This document shows, piece by piece, positions 48,734 through 57,159 of a stretch of 64,000 nucleotides of DNA. The notes beneath the pieces were generated by a model. That model saw only the letters and a program-made list of their open reading frames with translations. It had not been told where the DNA came from and searched no databases. A program made the translations under genes and the position numbers. Numbering within the stretch: position 1 is the stretch's first letter; every line of letters starts with the position of its first letter. Origin of the DNA: RHKX01 sp046330415 (GTDB lineage Bacteria; Actinomycetota; Thermoleophilia; Solirubrobacterales; 70-9); assembly GCA_046330415.1 (NCBI GenBank), contig JAXLSW010000020.1, positions 1-64,000 of the forward strand. Direction: 5' to 3'.

Positions 48734-48879
48734 TCGCCCATCCGTCCAGCGTGCGCTCCTTCCGGGTGCGCGATGTGGATCATGTGCGGGATGAGTCGAG
48801 CCGCGACAGCGAGCGCACCGGCTGCGCCGTGCGTCGAACGACGGTATGAACGCCCCGGGGGGACAGAGGACCTGACTTC

Positions 48880-50223
48880 GTGATCGAGCTCAGCCCTGAG
48901 GCATCCGCCGGCGTCCAGAGGCTGCTCGTCGACTCGCGCGATCGACGTCACAACTCCGTCAGCAGCCGTGAGCTGAGGGTCGAGGCGATCGTCGGTGGCG
49001 CCTTCCTGGTCGCGGCGATCGCGATCGCGCTGCTGTTCGACTCGGGGCGCGAGCTGGAGGCCTGGAAGGCGGTGATGGTCTTCGTGACCCTCGTCGTCGC
49101 CTCGCGGATCGTCTTCGAGGTCGGCTCCGTCTACACCTGGCCAGGGCAGGTCGCCTTCGTGCCCGGCCTCTTCCTGCTCCCGCCCGAGTACGTGCCGCTC
49201 GTCGTCGCCGCAGCGCTGACCACCGGCAAGCTGCTCGATCACGCCGGGCGGCCGCCGGGCAGGGCGCTGATGGCGCTGGGCGACTCCTGGTTCTCGATCG
49301 GCCCGACCCTGGTGCTGCTGGCGGCGGACTCGCCGTCGGCCATGGAGGTCGGGGCCGGGTGGCTGCTGCTCGCCCTCGCGGCGCAGTTCTTCGGGGAGAG
49401 CATCTCCTCGCGCGTCCGCGAGCAACTCCACCACGGCGCGACTCTGCGCGAGCAGATGCTCGAGAGCGCCTGGATCTACTCGGTCGACGCGCTGCTCTCA
49501 TGCGTCGGTTTCGCTGTGGCGCTCGCGTGCGACGTCAAGCCCGCGGCGGACCTGCTGGTCCTCCCGCTGTTCGGCGTGCTCGCGTTCCTCGCCCAGGACC
49601 GCCGCCGCAGCCTCAACTCGGCCCTCGAGCTCAGCGATGCCTATCGGGGCACCGCGCGGATGCTCAGCAGCGTCATCGGCCACGACGACGCCTACACCGG
49701 CTCCCACACCCGCGGCGTCACCGACCTCGCCGCGCACGTCTCCGACCGGCTCGGGCTCACCCCCGACCAGCGGCGCAAGGTGGAGTTCGGGGCGATGCTG
49801 CACGACGTCGGCAAGATCGCGATCTCGAAGGAGATCATCAACAAGCCGACCTCCCTGAGCGAGGACGAGTGGGCCCTGATGCGCACCCACACGATCGAGG
49901 GCCAGCGCATGCTCGATCAGGTCGGTGGCCTGATGAGCGAGATCGGGCGGGTCGTCCGCTGGTCCCACGAGCGCTTCGACGGGGCCGGGTACCCGGACGG
50001 CATCGCCGGGGAGGAGATCCCGATCGAGGCCCGGGTCGTGTTCTGCTGCGATGCCTTCAGCGCCATGACCACCGACCGCCCCTATCGCGGGGCGATGAGC
50101 GAATCGGCGGCCATCTCCGAGCTTCAGGCGAACGCCGGAAGCCAGTTCGACCCGATCGTCGTCGAGGCCCTCGTCATGGTCCTCGTGACCGCCCGTGGAA
50201 CCGGGGCTGGACAAACCTCGTAG
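48880..50223 (+). CDS. HD-GYP domain protein with membrane sensor
   Basis: A 447-residue protein: N-terminal multi-pass membrane region (about residues 36-240, seven or so helices, MASE-like), then an HD-GYP domain with HD at residues 308-309 (MLHDVGKIAI) and HERFDGAGYPDG with GYP at 370-372. Both motifs are complete, so c-di-GMP hydrolysis (to pGpG or GMP) is likely. Start GTG 48880; the closest SD (GGACAGAGGA) is about 10-14 nt upstream. The window also carries an RsiG-like c-di-GMP effector candidate, but no GGDEF protein. Confidence 0.9.
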   Translation: MIELSPEASAGVQRLLVDSRDRRHNSVSSRELRVEAIVGGAFLVAAIAIALLFDSGRELEAWKAVMVFVTLVVASRIVFEVGSVYTWPGQVAFVPGLFLLPPEYVPLVVAAALTTGKLLDHAGRPPGRALMALGDSWFSIGPTLVLLAADSPSAMEVGAGWLLLALAAQFFGESISSRVREQLHHGATLREQMLESAWIYSVDALLSCVGFAVALACDVKPAADLLVLPLFGVLAFLAQDRRRSLNSALELSDAYRGTARMLSSVIGHDDAYTGSHTRGVTDLAAHVSDRLGLTPDQRRKVEFGAMLHDVGKIAISKEIINKPTSLSEDEWALMRTHTIEGQRMLDQVGGLMSEIGRVVRWSHERFDGAGYPDGIAGEEIPIEARVVFCCDAFSAMTTDRPYRGAMSESAAISELQANAGSQFDPIVVEALVMVLVTARGTGAGQTS

Positions 50224-50302
50224 AGACTAAAGTCGGGCTTCGCGGGTACCGATTGGGGAATCGGAACCCACCATCCCGTTTCGTTCACCAATAGGAGAGG
50301 TC

Positions 50303-50986
50303 TTGAGGAGATTCGCCGCGATCTCCGTCGCGCTCGCGACGGTTGCAATGCTGATCGGCCCCGCTGCGGCGAGCGCCCGCGACTCGTCGCAGGACCCGAG
50401 CGGCGCGTTGGCGGGCATCATCTCTGGCCTCCTGCCGGAGGCTACGCAGGACTCCTGCGAGGCTCCGCTGCTCGAGCAGCCGTTCGCTTTCACGGGCGAC
50501 CTCCTCGACTACGTCCTCGCTCCGGACGGGAGCTTCGAGGGCACCGATGGTGACGGCTGGCTGCTGGAGGGCGGCGCCGCTGTGGTCGCCGGCAACGACC
50601 CGTTCCCGATCAGGCCCGACGGCGACGACGACTCGATTCTCGCGATGCCGAACGGCGGCGCGGCGACGAGCGCACCGATGTGCGTCGACCTCGATTACCC
50701 GCACTTCCGGCTCGCCGCTCACCAGATCCCGCTCAGCAACGGCAAGATCCGCGGGAGGCTGAAGGTGGAGACGCTCTATCCGGGCGCGAGGAACCCGCGC
50801 TGGCGCAAGGTCGACGTCCTCAGGCCCGAGACGGACGGCTGGGTCGTCAGCGACTTCCTCGACCTCGAGCCCGAGCGGGGCGGCACCGGTCCCGGCGGCC
50901 GCCAGGTCTCACTCCGCTTCACCGCCATCAACGGCGGCGGCTTCGAGGTCGACGACGTCTACGTCGACCCGCGCTTCCGCAACTAG
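50303..50986 (+). CDS. Secreted protein of unknown function
   Basis: A 227-residue protein starting at TTG 50303 (AGGAGAGG SD 5 nt ahead). The signal peptide is MRRFAAISVALATVAMLIGPAAASA, with cleavage near residue 25. The mature domain contains CEAPLLEQPFAFTGDLLDYVL, PDGSFEGTDGDGWLLEGGA and a C-terminal beta-rich part (VSLRFTAINGGGFEVDDVYV), which reminds me of carbohydrate-binding beta-sandwich folds, without firm identity. Two Cys could form a disulfide. A small hairpin CCGATT/AATCGG (50251-50266) sits in the leader. Confidence 0.78.
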   Translation: MRRFAAISVALATVAMLIGPAAASARDSSQDPSGALAGIISGLLPEATQDSCEAPLLEQPFAFTGDLLDYVLAPDGSFEGTDGDGWLLEGGAAVVAGNDPFPIRPDGDDDSILAMPNGGAATSAPMCVDLDYPHFRLAAHQIPLSNGKIRGRLKVETLYPGARNPRWRKVDVLRPETDGWVVSDFLDLEPERGGTGPGGRQVSLRFTAINGGGFEVDDVYVDPRFRN

Positions 50987-51084
50987 CCGTCGCCGCGGGG
51001 CATCCGGCAGGCGCGGCCTGACGCTCCCAGCCCGGGCGGCCCTCGGACGGCGGACGGGGCGCGCTCCTACAATCCAGCGGAGAG

Positions 51085-52386
51085 ATGGCTTCGAAGCGGC
51101 AGATATTCGTCGGCGGGGTGCCGATCGGCGGGGGCGCGCCCGTCGCGGTGCAGACCATGACCAAGACCGAGACCGCCAACCTGGCGGCGACGATGGAGCA
51201 GATCCGGACGGTCGCGGACGCGGGCGCGGACCTCGTCCGGGTTGCAGTCCCGCGTGAGAAGGACGCCGACGCCCTGCGGACGATCGTCAAGGAGTCGCCG
51301 ATCCCGGTCATCGCCGACATCCACTTCAACCACACGCTGGCGCTCAAGGCGATCGACGCGGGGGCCCACTGCATCCGTCTCAACCCGGGCAACATCGGCG
51401 GCCGCGAGAAGGTCGCCGAGGTCGCGGTCAAGGCCACCGAGAAGGGTGTGCCGATGCGCATCGGGGTCAACTCCGGCTCCCTTCCCAAGCACCTGCACGA
51501 GCTCGAGCGCGAGGCTCCCGTCGAGGCACTGGTCGCCGCCGCGGTCGAGTTCGTCGAGCTCATGGAGTCGCTCGACTTCGAGAACTTCAAGGTCTCGATC
51601 AAGTCGACCAACGTCCCCAACACGATCGCCGCCAACCGGCTGCTGGCCGAGAAGATCCCCTATCCGATCCACCTCGGCATCACCGAGGCCGGGACGAAGT
51701 GGTCGGGGGCGCTGAAGTCGTCGGTCGGGCTCGGCACGTTGCTCGCCGACGGGGTCGGCGACACGATCCGGATCTCGCTCTCCACCTTCCACGCGGAGGA
51801 GGAGGTGAAGGTCGCCTGGGAGATCCTCAAGGCGCTGCAGCTCCGCGAGCGCGGTCCGGTGCTCATCGCCTGCCCGACCTGCGGGCGGCTGCAGTTCGAC
51901 ATGGACACGGTCGTGGCTGAGATCGAACAGCGGCTCGAGTCGTACGAGGAGCCGATCGAGGTCGCCGTGCTGGGCTGCGCCGTCAACGGGATCGGCGAGG
52001 CATCCCACGCCGACTTCGGGATCACCGGCGCCAAGAACGAGGGATTGATCTTCGCCCAGGGCAAGCCGCTGCGGAAGATCCCGCAGGAGGAGCTCGTCGA
52101 CGCGCTCTTCGAGGAGATCGACAAGTCGCTCGGACGCGGCGGCACCGAGTTCGAGGCGGACAAGGCCGCCGAGGGCGAGGAGTGGCTGCGGAAGATCGAG
52201 GAGGAGAACGCCGGCGACCTCACTCCCGAGAAGATCGCGGCGATGGAGAAGGCGGCCGCCGAGAAGGGCGAGGACATCACCGCGCCCGGCGACGGCGAGT
52301 ACATGAAGCCGGTCAAGAAGGGCAAGCGCGTCGAGCTCGGCGAAGACGCCTCGCCGACCGCCGGTCGCAGGTTCACCCGGGCCTGA
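51085..52386 (+). CDS. ispG: 4-hydroxy-3-methylbut-2-en-1-yl diphosphate synthase IspG
   Basis: A 433-residue 4Fe-4S enzyme of the MEP pathway. The TIM barrel has VQTMTKTETANLAATM, VADIHFNHTLAL and RLNPGNIGG; the iron-sulfur domain has CPTCGR and VLGCAVNGIGEA (three Cys plus Glu). Typical length is 350-390; here about 65 acidic/Lys-rich residues are added after GKPLRKIPQEELVDALFEEID. With dxr, it shows that isoprenoids are made by the MEP route. TACAAT 11 nt before a GGAGAG-ATG start is a likely promoter. Confidence 0.95.
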   Translation: MASKRQIFVGGVPIGGGAPVAVQTMTKTETANLAATMEQIRTVADAGADLVRVAVPREKDADALRTIVKESPIPVIADIHFNHTLALKAIDAGAHCIRLNPGNIGGREKVAEVAVKATEKGVPMRIGVNSGSLPKHLHELEREAPVEALVAAAVEFVELMESLDFENFKVSIKSTNVPNTIAANRLLAEKIPYPIHLGITEAGTKWSGALKSSVGLGTLLADGVGDTIRISLSTFHAEEEVKVAWEILKALQLRERGPVLIACPTCGRLQFDMDTVVAEIEQRLESYEEPIEVAVLGCAVNGIGEASHADFGITGAKNEGLIFAQGKPLRKIPQEELVDALFEEIDKSLGRGGTEFEADKAAEGEEWLRKIEEENAGDLTPEKIAAMEKAAAEKGEDITAPGDGEYMKPVKKGKRVELGEDASPTAGRRFTRA

Positions 52387-52417
52387 GGCCGACCCCATCT
52401 CGAAGCTGCTCGACCGG

Positions 52418-53488
52418 ATGCCGCCGTGGACCACCTCGGTCCCGGCTCTCGGCGTCGTCCTGCTCGTGCTCACGTGGGGCAGCAAGAGCCCGCTCGTCCT
52501 GGTGGTGGTCGGCGTCTGGCTGGCCGCGTCGGTCCTCAGCGCCGTCCATCACGCCGAGGTCGTCGCCCACCGGGTCGGCGAGCCCTTCGGATCGCTCGTG
52601 CTCGCGATCGCCGTCACCGTGATCGAGGTCGCGCTGATCGTGACCCTGATGATCTCCACCGACTCCGACACCTCGACACTGGCGCGCGACACAGCCTTCG
52701 CGGCCGTGATGGTGACCCTGAACGGGATCGTGGGCCTGTCGCTGCTGTTCGGCACCCTGCGGACCCGGCTCGCTCAGTTCAATGCCGAGGGAACCGCCTC
52801 GGCGCTGGCGACGGCCCTCACCCTGACGACCCTGACCCTCGTCGTCCCGAACTTCACGACCAGCGAGCCGGGCGCGGAGTTCTCCGCCTCGCAGCTGGCC
52901 TTCGCCGCCGTTGCCGCGCTGGGGCTGTACGCGCTGTTCGTGCTCATGCAGACGGTTCGTCATCGCGACTTCTTCCTCCCGGTCGGCAAGGACGGCGAGG
53001 CGGGCGCCGAGGAGCACGCGGAGCCGCCATCCGACGGTGAGGCGCGCTGGAGCCTGGCCATGCTGCTGGTCTCGCTCGTCGCCGTCGTCGGCCTGGCGAA
53101 GACCGAGTCACCGGCGATCGAGGACGCGGTCGCCGCGATCGGCGCACCGCAGTCGGCGGTCGGCGTCGTGATCGCGATCCTCGTCCTCGCCCCGGAAACG
53201 ATCGCCGCCGTGCGCAACGCCCGCCGCGGGCGCGTGCAGACGAGCTTCAACCTCGCCTACGGCTCGGCGATGGCGAGCATCGGCCTGACCATCCCGGCGA
53301 TCGCCATCGCCTCGATCTGGGTCGACGGCCCCCTGACGCTCGGCCTCGAGCCCACCCAGATGGTCCTGCTCGCGCTCACCGCGGTGGTCTCGGCCCTGAC
53401 CGTGCTGCCCGGCCGCGCCACGCTGCAGGAGAGCAGCGTCCACCTCGCGATCTTCGCCGCGTTCCTCTTCCTCGCGCTCAACCCGTGA
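52418..53488 (+). CDS. chaA: Ca2+/H+ (or Na+/H+) antiporter, ChaA/CaCA family
   Basis: A 356-residue antiporter with about ten or eleven TM helices in two inverted repeats. The acidic alpha-repeat motifs are GEPFGSLVLAIAVTVIEVAL and ILVLAPETIAAVRNARRGRV with QTSFNLAYGSAMASIGL. The central loop is charged (GKDGEAGAEEHAEPPSDGEA). It exports Ca2+ or Na+/K+ for protons. It starts 31 nt after ispG with ATG 52418; an earlier non-ATG start giving a few more residues cannot be excluded. Confidence 0.92.
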   Translation: MPPWTTSVPALGVVLLVLTWGSKSPLVLVVVGVWLAASVLSAVHHAEVVAHRVGEPFGSLVLAIAVTVIEVALIVTLMISTDSDTSTLARDTAFAAVMVTLNGIVGLSLLFGTLRTRLAQFNAEGTASALATALTLTTLTLVVPNFTTSEPGAEFSASQLAFAAVAALGLYALFVLMQTVRHRDFFLPVGKDGEAGAEEHAEPPSDGEARWSLAMLLVSLVAVVGLAKTESPAIEDAVAAIGAPQSAVGVVIAILVLAPETIAAVRNARRGRVQTSFNLAYGSAMASIGLTIPAIAIASIWVDGPLTLGLEPTQMVLLALTAVVSALTVLPGRATLQESSVHLAIFAAFLFLALNP

Positions 53489-53498
53489 GCCCTTGACC

Positions 53499-53504
53499 TA
53501 GAGT
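53499..53504 (+). promoter_or_regulatory. -10 hexamer for the acetyltransferase gene
   Basis: TAGAGT lies 8 nt before GTG 53513; there is no SD, so a leaderless message is probable. Confidence 0.45.
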
Positions 53505-53512
53505 GCTCGCTC

Positions 53513-53995
53513 GTGGAGCACCCGAAGCAGGAGGTGAGCATCGAGCGCGTGCGGGTCGTCGACCTGCCGCTGCTGATGCCGATGCTGCGTGCTTACTGCG
53601 ACTTCTACGAGGTCGACCCGCGCGACGACCGCCTCGTCGCCCTCTGCCGCGCCCTGATCGACGACCCGGGGGAGGGGACGCAGTTGCTTGCGAGGAGGAT
53701 CGAGGAGGACGGGGCGATCGGGGATCCGCTCGGGTTCGCGACGGTGTTCTGGACCTGGCAGACGCTCGACGCGGCTCGGATCGGGGTGATGAACGACCTG
53801 TTCGTCGTCGCCGATGCCCGCGGAACTGGCGTCGGGCGTCGGCTCATCGAGGCCTGCCGGGGGGAGTGCCGCAAGCGCGGGGCTCAGAAGCTCGTCTGGG
53901 AGACGGCGCTCGACAACGAGCGCGCGCAGGCTCTCTACGACTCGATGGGCGCGGAGTCCTCGCGCTGGCTGAGCTACGAGATCGACGCCTGGTAG
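53513..53995 (+). CDS. GNAT family N-acetyltransferase
   Basis: A 160-residue acetyltransferase. The acetyl-CoA binding motif A is seen as LFVVADARGTGVGRRLIEACR (R-G-x-G-x-G), preceded by a beta-strand and followed by VWETALDNERAQALYDSMGA, a common motif B in amino- or protein-acetylating GNATs. The acceptor is unknown. Start GTG 53513 is set by the -10 hexamer 8 nt upstream. Confidence 0.9.
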   Translation: MEHPKQEVSIERVRVVDLPLLMPMLRAYCDFYEVDPRDDRLVALCRALIDDPGEGTQLLARRIEEDGAIGDPLGFATVFWTWQTLDAARIGVMNDLFVVADARGTGVGRRLIEACRGECRKRGAQKLVWETALDNERAQALYDSMGAESSRWLSYEIDAW

Positions 53996-54017
53996 CACGG
54001 ATATCCTCGCCATCCCG

Positions 54018-55715
54018 ATGAGCCGACTTTCGACCTACCTGCTGCCGACCCTGAAGGACGCGCCCGCCGACGCGGAGGCCGTCTCCCACCAGCTGATGGT
54101 GCGCGCCGGGCTGATCCGCCAGCTCGGCGCCGGGATCTGGACCTGGCTTCCCGCCGGCCTGCGCAGCGTCCGCAAGGCGGAGGCGATCGTCCGCGAGGAG
54201 ATGGATGCGATCGGCTGCCAGGAACTCCTGCTCCCGGTCATGCAGCCGGCCGAGATCTGGCGGCAGACCGGCCGCTATGAGATCACCGAGCTGTTCAAGC
54301 TCGAGGACCGCAAGGGCTCCGACATGGTTCTGGCGATGACGGGCGAGGAGGCGCTCACCTTCCACGTCTCGCGGGAGATCCGCTCCTACCGCGAGCTGCC
54401 GCTGATGCTCTACCAGCTGCAGACGAAGGAGCGAGACGAGCCGCGGCCCCGCGCCGGGGTGCTGCGAACCCGCGAGTTCACCATGAAGGACGCCTACTCC
54501 TTCGATCGCGACACCGACGGCCTCGCCCGCTCCTACGAGCTCCAACGAGGCGCCTACGCTCGCGTCTATGACCGTTGCGGTCTCCGGTGGTACGAGGTCG
54601 AATCCGACGTCGGGATGATGGGAGGGATCGGCGCCCACGAGTACATGGCTCCCTGCGCCGCCGGCGAGGACCAGGTCGCGTTGGCCCCCGGCTACGCCGC
54701 CAACGTCGAGATCGCCTCGGCGCTCGCACGGCCGGTCGATCTGCCGCCGCCGCTCGACGCGCCGAGGGAGGCGCCCACCCCGGGCCTGAGCACCGTCGGG
54801 GACGTCGCGGACGCGCTCGGCGTCCCGACGGGGGCGCTGATCAAGGCGATGCCTGTGATCGCGGAGGACCGCGGCCTGCTGCTGGTGCTCGTGCGCGGGG
54901 ATCACCGCCTGAACGAGACCAAGCTCGGCAATCATCTCGGTGGACCCGTGCGGCAGGCGCGCCCGGAGGAGTTCGAGGAAGCCATCGGCCCGGCCGGGTT
55001 CATCGGCCCGGTCGGCACCGACGTGCCCATCCTCATGGACGACGCGATCAGCGGCGCCGGGCTCGTCGCCGGCGCGAACAAGGCCGACGCGCACCTGATC
55101 GGGATCGAACCCGGGCGGGACTTCGAGTTCGAGCCCTGCGACGTGCGCATCGTCGAGGCCGGGGACACGACCGAGGCCGGGGACGCGATCGAGATCGAGG
55201 ACGCGATCGAGATCGGGAACATCTTCAAGCTCGGAACCCGCTACTCGGAGCCGCTGGGGGCCACGTACCTCGACGAGGAGGGGAGCGAGCGGCCGATCGT
55301 GATGGGCAGCTACGGGATCGGCCCGGCCCGCATCGTGGCCGCCGCGATCGAGCAGAACGCCGACGAGAAGGGCATCTCGTGGCCGCTCGCACTGGCACCC
55401 TGGCAGGTCCACATCGTTCAGCTGGGCAAGGGGGAGGACGAGGCAGCCGAGGCGGCGGAAGCAGCCTACGGCGAGCTGACCGCAGCGGGGATCGAGGTCG
55501 TGCTCGACGATCGCCCCAACGCCGGGACGGGCGAGAAGCTCACCGACGCCGAGCTGCTCGGGTGCCCGCTGCGCCTGGTGATCGGCAAGCGGGGCATCGC
55601 CGACGGCGTCGCTGAGGCGCAGGAGCGGGCGAGCGGGGAGGAGAGCCGGATTCCGCTCGGCGAGCTCGAGGCCGGGGTCAGGGAGATCCTCGACCGCATC
55701 GGAAGCAGCGGGTAG
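54018..55715 (+). CDS. proS: Prolyl-tRNA synthetase, bacterial type with editing insertion
   Basis: A 565-residue class II aaRS. Motif 1-3 regions are visible (IRQLGAGIWTWLPAGLRSV, RPRAGVLRTREFTMKDAYSF, MGSYGIGPARIVAAAIEQ), with a YbaK-like INS editing domain in the middle (about 245-395) and an anticodon-binding domain at the end. The segment between INS and motif 3, which in many bacterial ProRS holds CPxCG plus a G-I-E-V-G-H-I-F motif, here reads AGDTTEAGDAIEIEDAIEIG, with the cysteines lost and a duplicated DAIEIE unit. It is a pathway-essential gene. Possible leader of 10 nt behind TATCCT. Confidence 0.95.
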   Translation: MSRLSTYLLPTLKDAPADAEAVSHQLMVRAGLIRQLGAGIWTWLPAGLRSVRKAEAIVREEMDAIGCQELLLPVMQPAEIWRQTGRYEITELFKLEDRKGSDMVLAMTGEEALTFHVSREIRSYRELPLMLYQLQTKERDEPRPRAGVLRTREFTMKDAYSFDRDTDGLARSYELQRGAYARVYDRCGLRWYEVESDVGMMGGIGAHEYMAPCAAGEDQVALAPGYAANVEIASALARPVDLPPPLDAPREAPTPGLSTVGDVADALGVPTGALIKAMPVIAEDRGLLLVLVRGDHRLNETKLGNHLGGPVRQARPEEFEEAIGPAGFIGPVGTDVPILMDDAISGAGLVAGANKADAHLIGIEPGRDFEFEPCDVRIVEAGDTTEAGDAIEIEDAIEIGNIFKLGTRYSEPLGATYLDEEGSERPIVMGSYGIGPARIVAAAIEQNADEKGISWPLALAPWQVHIVQLGKGEDEAAEAAEAAYGELTAAGIEVVLDDRPNAGTGEKLTDAELLGCPLRLVIGKRGIADGVAEAQERASGEESRIPLGELEAGVREILDRIGSSG

Positions 55716-55717
55716 GC

Positions 55718-56350
55718 ATGCGACAGCGGCTCAGCCGCCGTCGCCTGCTCGGGCTCGACCGCTCGGGCCCCGAGCCCGCGCAGACCCGGGCCGGACAGCC
55801 CCTGCGTCCGTTCACGATCCCGAACCTCATCTGCTACGTCCGGCTCGCGGCCATCCCGGTCTTCTGTGTGATCGCGTTCGACAGCGGCGATGGCCGCGAT
55901 GCGCTCGCGTCCCTGATCTTCCTGGCGATCGCCCTCGGCGACCTGCTGGACGGGTTCGTCGCCCGCGCGACGGGTCAGTACTCACGGCTCGGGGCGCTGC
56001 TCGACCCCGTAGTCGACCGGCTCACGATCCTCGCCGGCGCGTCCGTCTGCTGGTACTTCGAGCTGCTGCCGCGCTGGGCGATTGCGCTGCTCGCGCTGCG
56101 GGAGGTCGCCACGCTCGGACTCTCCTACTACGGGCTCAAGCACGGCGCCGACATCGAGATCACATGGGTCGGCCGGATCGCGGTCTTCCTGATCATGGGG
56201 GGGATCTTCTGGTCGATGGTGCTCGACTGGGCGATCATCAGGATCGGCTTCTCGATCGGCGTCCTGCTCTCGATCGCCGCCACCTACCTGTACGTGCAGG
56301 AGGCGAACAGGCACGTGCAGTCATCCGTTCAACCTTCAAGTTCCGATTGA
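55718..56350 (+). CDS. CDP-alcohol phosphatidyltransferase (PgsA-like)
   Basis: A 210-residue membrane enzyme. The signature GDLLDGFVARATGQYSRLGA then LLDPVVDRL contains D-x2-D-G-x2-A-R-x8-G-x3-D-x3-D. About six TM helices. It transfers phosphatidyl groups from CDP-DAG to glycerol-3-phosphate (PgsA) or to another alcohol; the exact acceptor is not clear. It works downstream of CdsA. It begins 2 nt after proS; the -35 of the next operon overlaps its stop codon. Confidence 0.9.
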   Translation: MRQRLSRRRLLGLDRSGPEPAQTRAGQPLRPFTIPNLICYVRLAAIPVFCVIAFDSGDGRDALASLIFLAIALGDLLDGFVARATGQYSRLGALLDPVVDRLTILAGASVCWYFELLPRWAIALLALREVATLGLSYYGLKHGADIEITWVGRIAVFLIMGGIFWSMVLDWAIIRIGFSIGVLLSIAATYLYVQEANRHVQSSVQPSSSD

Positions 56351-56374
56351 CCCTTCGACTTGCCCGCCTATACT
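56347..56374 (+). promoter_or_regulatory. Promoter of the RsiG-like/FHA/MerR operon
   Basis: TTGACC (56347-56352), 16-bp spacer, TATACT (56369-56374): the strongest sigma-A-type match in the window. The -35 overlaps the stop of the preceding gene. Predicted start near 56381 leaves a leader of about 36 nt with an AGGAGTGAGGG SD ahead of ATG 56417. Confidence 0.75.
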
Positions 56375-56416
56375 GGGCAGCCCCAACGATCAACGGCGAC
56401 CAGGAGTGAGGGTTTG

Positions 56417-56674
56417 ATGGAAGAGACGTTTCCTGACATCGGCGCGATGAGCGACGAGGAGCTGAAGGAGATGATCGAATCCCTCACGGCCGAGGAGCAG
56501 CGCGTCTCCTACGAGCGGCGGATGCTTCACGGCAAGATCGACATCCTCCGCGCCGAGCTCGTCAACCGCCTGCGCACCAACCGGGAGTCCGGCGACGCTT
56601 TGATCAGCGGCGCGGACGTCGAGAAGCTGACCGACATCCTCGCCGGCCGCGTCGGCGGCGAGGGAACCCTCTGA
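56417..56674 (+). CDS. RsiG-like small protein, candidate c-di-GMP-binding anti-sigma factor
   Basis: An 85-residue helical protein. It carries the pattern E27-x3-S31-x2-R34-x3-H38-x3-D42 (EQRVSYERRMLHGKID), the c-di-GMP-binding signature described for RsiG of Streptomyces (E-x3-S-x2-R-x3-Q-x3-D) with His for Gln. Streptomyces RsiG has two copies on a coiled coil; this protein has one, as in the reported Rubrobacter-type homodimer. SD AGGAGTGAGGG, strong promoter. It leads an operon with an FHA protein and a MerR regulator. No WhiG-like sigma gene is in the window, so the partner is unknown. Confidence 0.75.
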   Translation: MEETFPDIGAMSDEELKEMIESLTAEEQRVSYERRMLHGKIDILRAELVNRLRTNRESGDALISGADVEKLTDILAGRVGGEGTL

Positions 56675-56684
56675 GGCGACCGCT

Positions 56685-57158
56685 GTGGCCGTTCACTGCC
56701 ACGAATGCGGGTTCGTCAACCCCGAGGGCGCGAACTACTGCCAGAAGTGCGGAGCGTTCCTTGCCCGCACCGAGGGCAGTGGCGGCGACGAGCCGTCGAC
56801 GCTGACCTACAAGATCGCCGAGACCGGCGACTTCCAGCCGGTCGACATCGAGGAGATGGTCGAGGAGGAAGGCGCCGCGCTGGTGATCCGCGGGGGCGGC
56901 AGGGCCGGCGAGAGCTTCGCCATCGACCGCGAGCGGATGAGTATCGGCCGCACCCCCGACGCGCCGATCTTCCTCGATGACGTCACGGTCTCGCGCAACC
57001 ACGCCCTGCTCGTCCGTCGTCGCGACGGCCTCTACATCGACGACCTCGGCTCGCTCAACGGCACCTACGTGAACCGCAAGCGCATCGAGTCGCACCTGCT
57101 CGCCGACGGGGACGAGATCCAGATCGGCAAGTTCAAGCTCAGCTACCTGGAGCGCTGA
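56685..57158 (+). CDS. Zinc-ribbon FHA domain protein (GarA-like)
   Basis: A 157-residue protein: an N-terminal zinc ribbon (CHECGFVNPEGANYCQKCG, four Cys at residues 5, 8, 19 and 22), a linker with TLTYKIAETGDF, and an FHA domain from about residue 65 (MSIGRTPDAPIFLDDVTVSR with NHALLVRR and LGSLNGTYVNRKRI), which binds phosphothreonine. GarA of mycobacteria (metabolic regulator phosphorylated by PknB) has the same FHA-MerR gene pairing but no zinc ribbon and an ETTS motif, not seen here. Start GTG 56685, 10 nt after the preceding stop. Confidence 0.88.
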   Translation: MAVHCHECGFVNPEGANYCQKCGAFLARTEGSGGDEPSTLTYKIAETGDFQPVDIEEMVEEEGAALVIRGGGRAGESFAIDRERMSIGRTPDAPIFLDDVTVSRNHALLVRRRDGLYIDDLGSLNGTYVNRKRIESHLLADGDEIQIGKFKLSYLER

Positions 57159-57159
57159 G

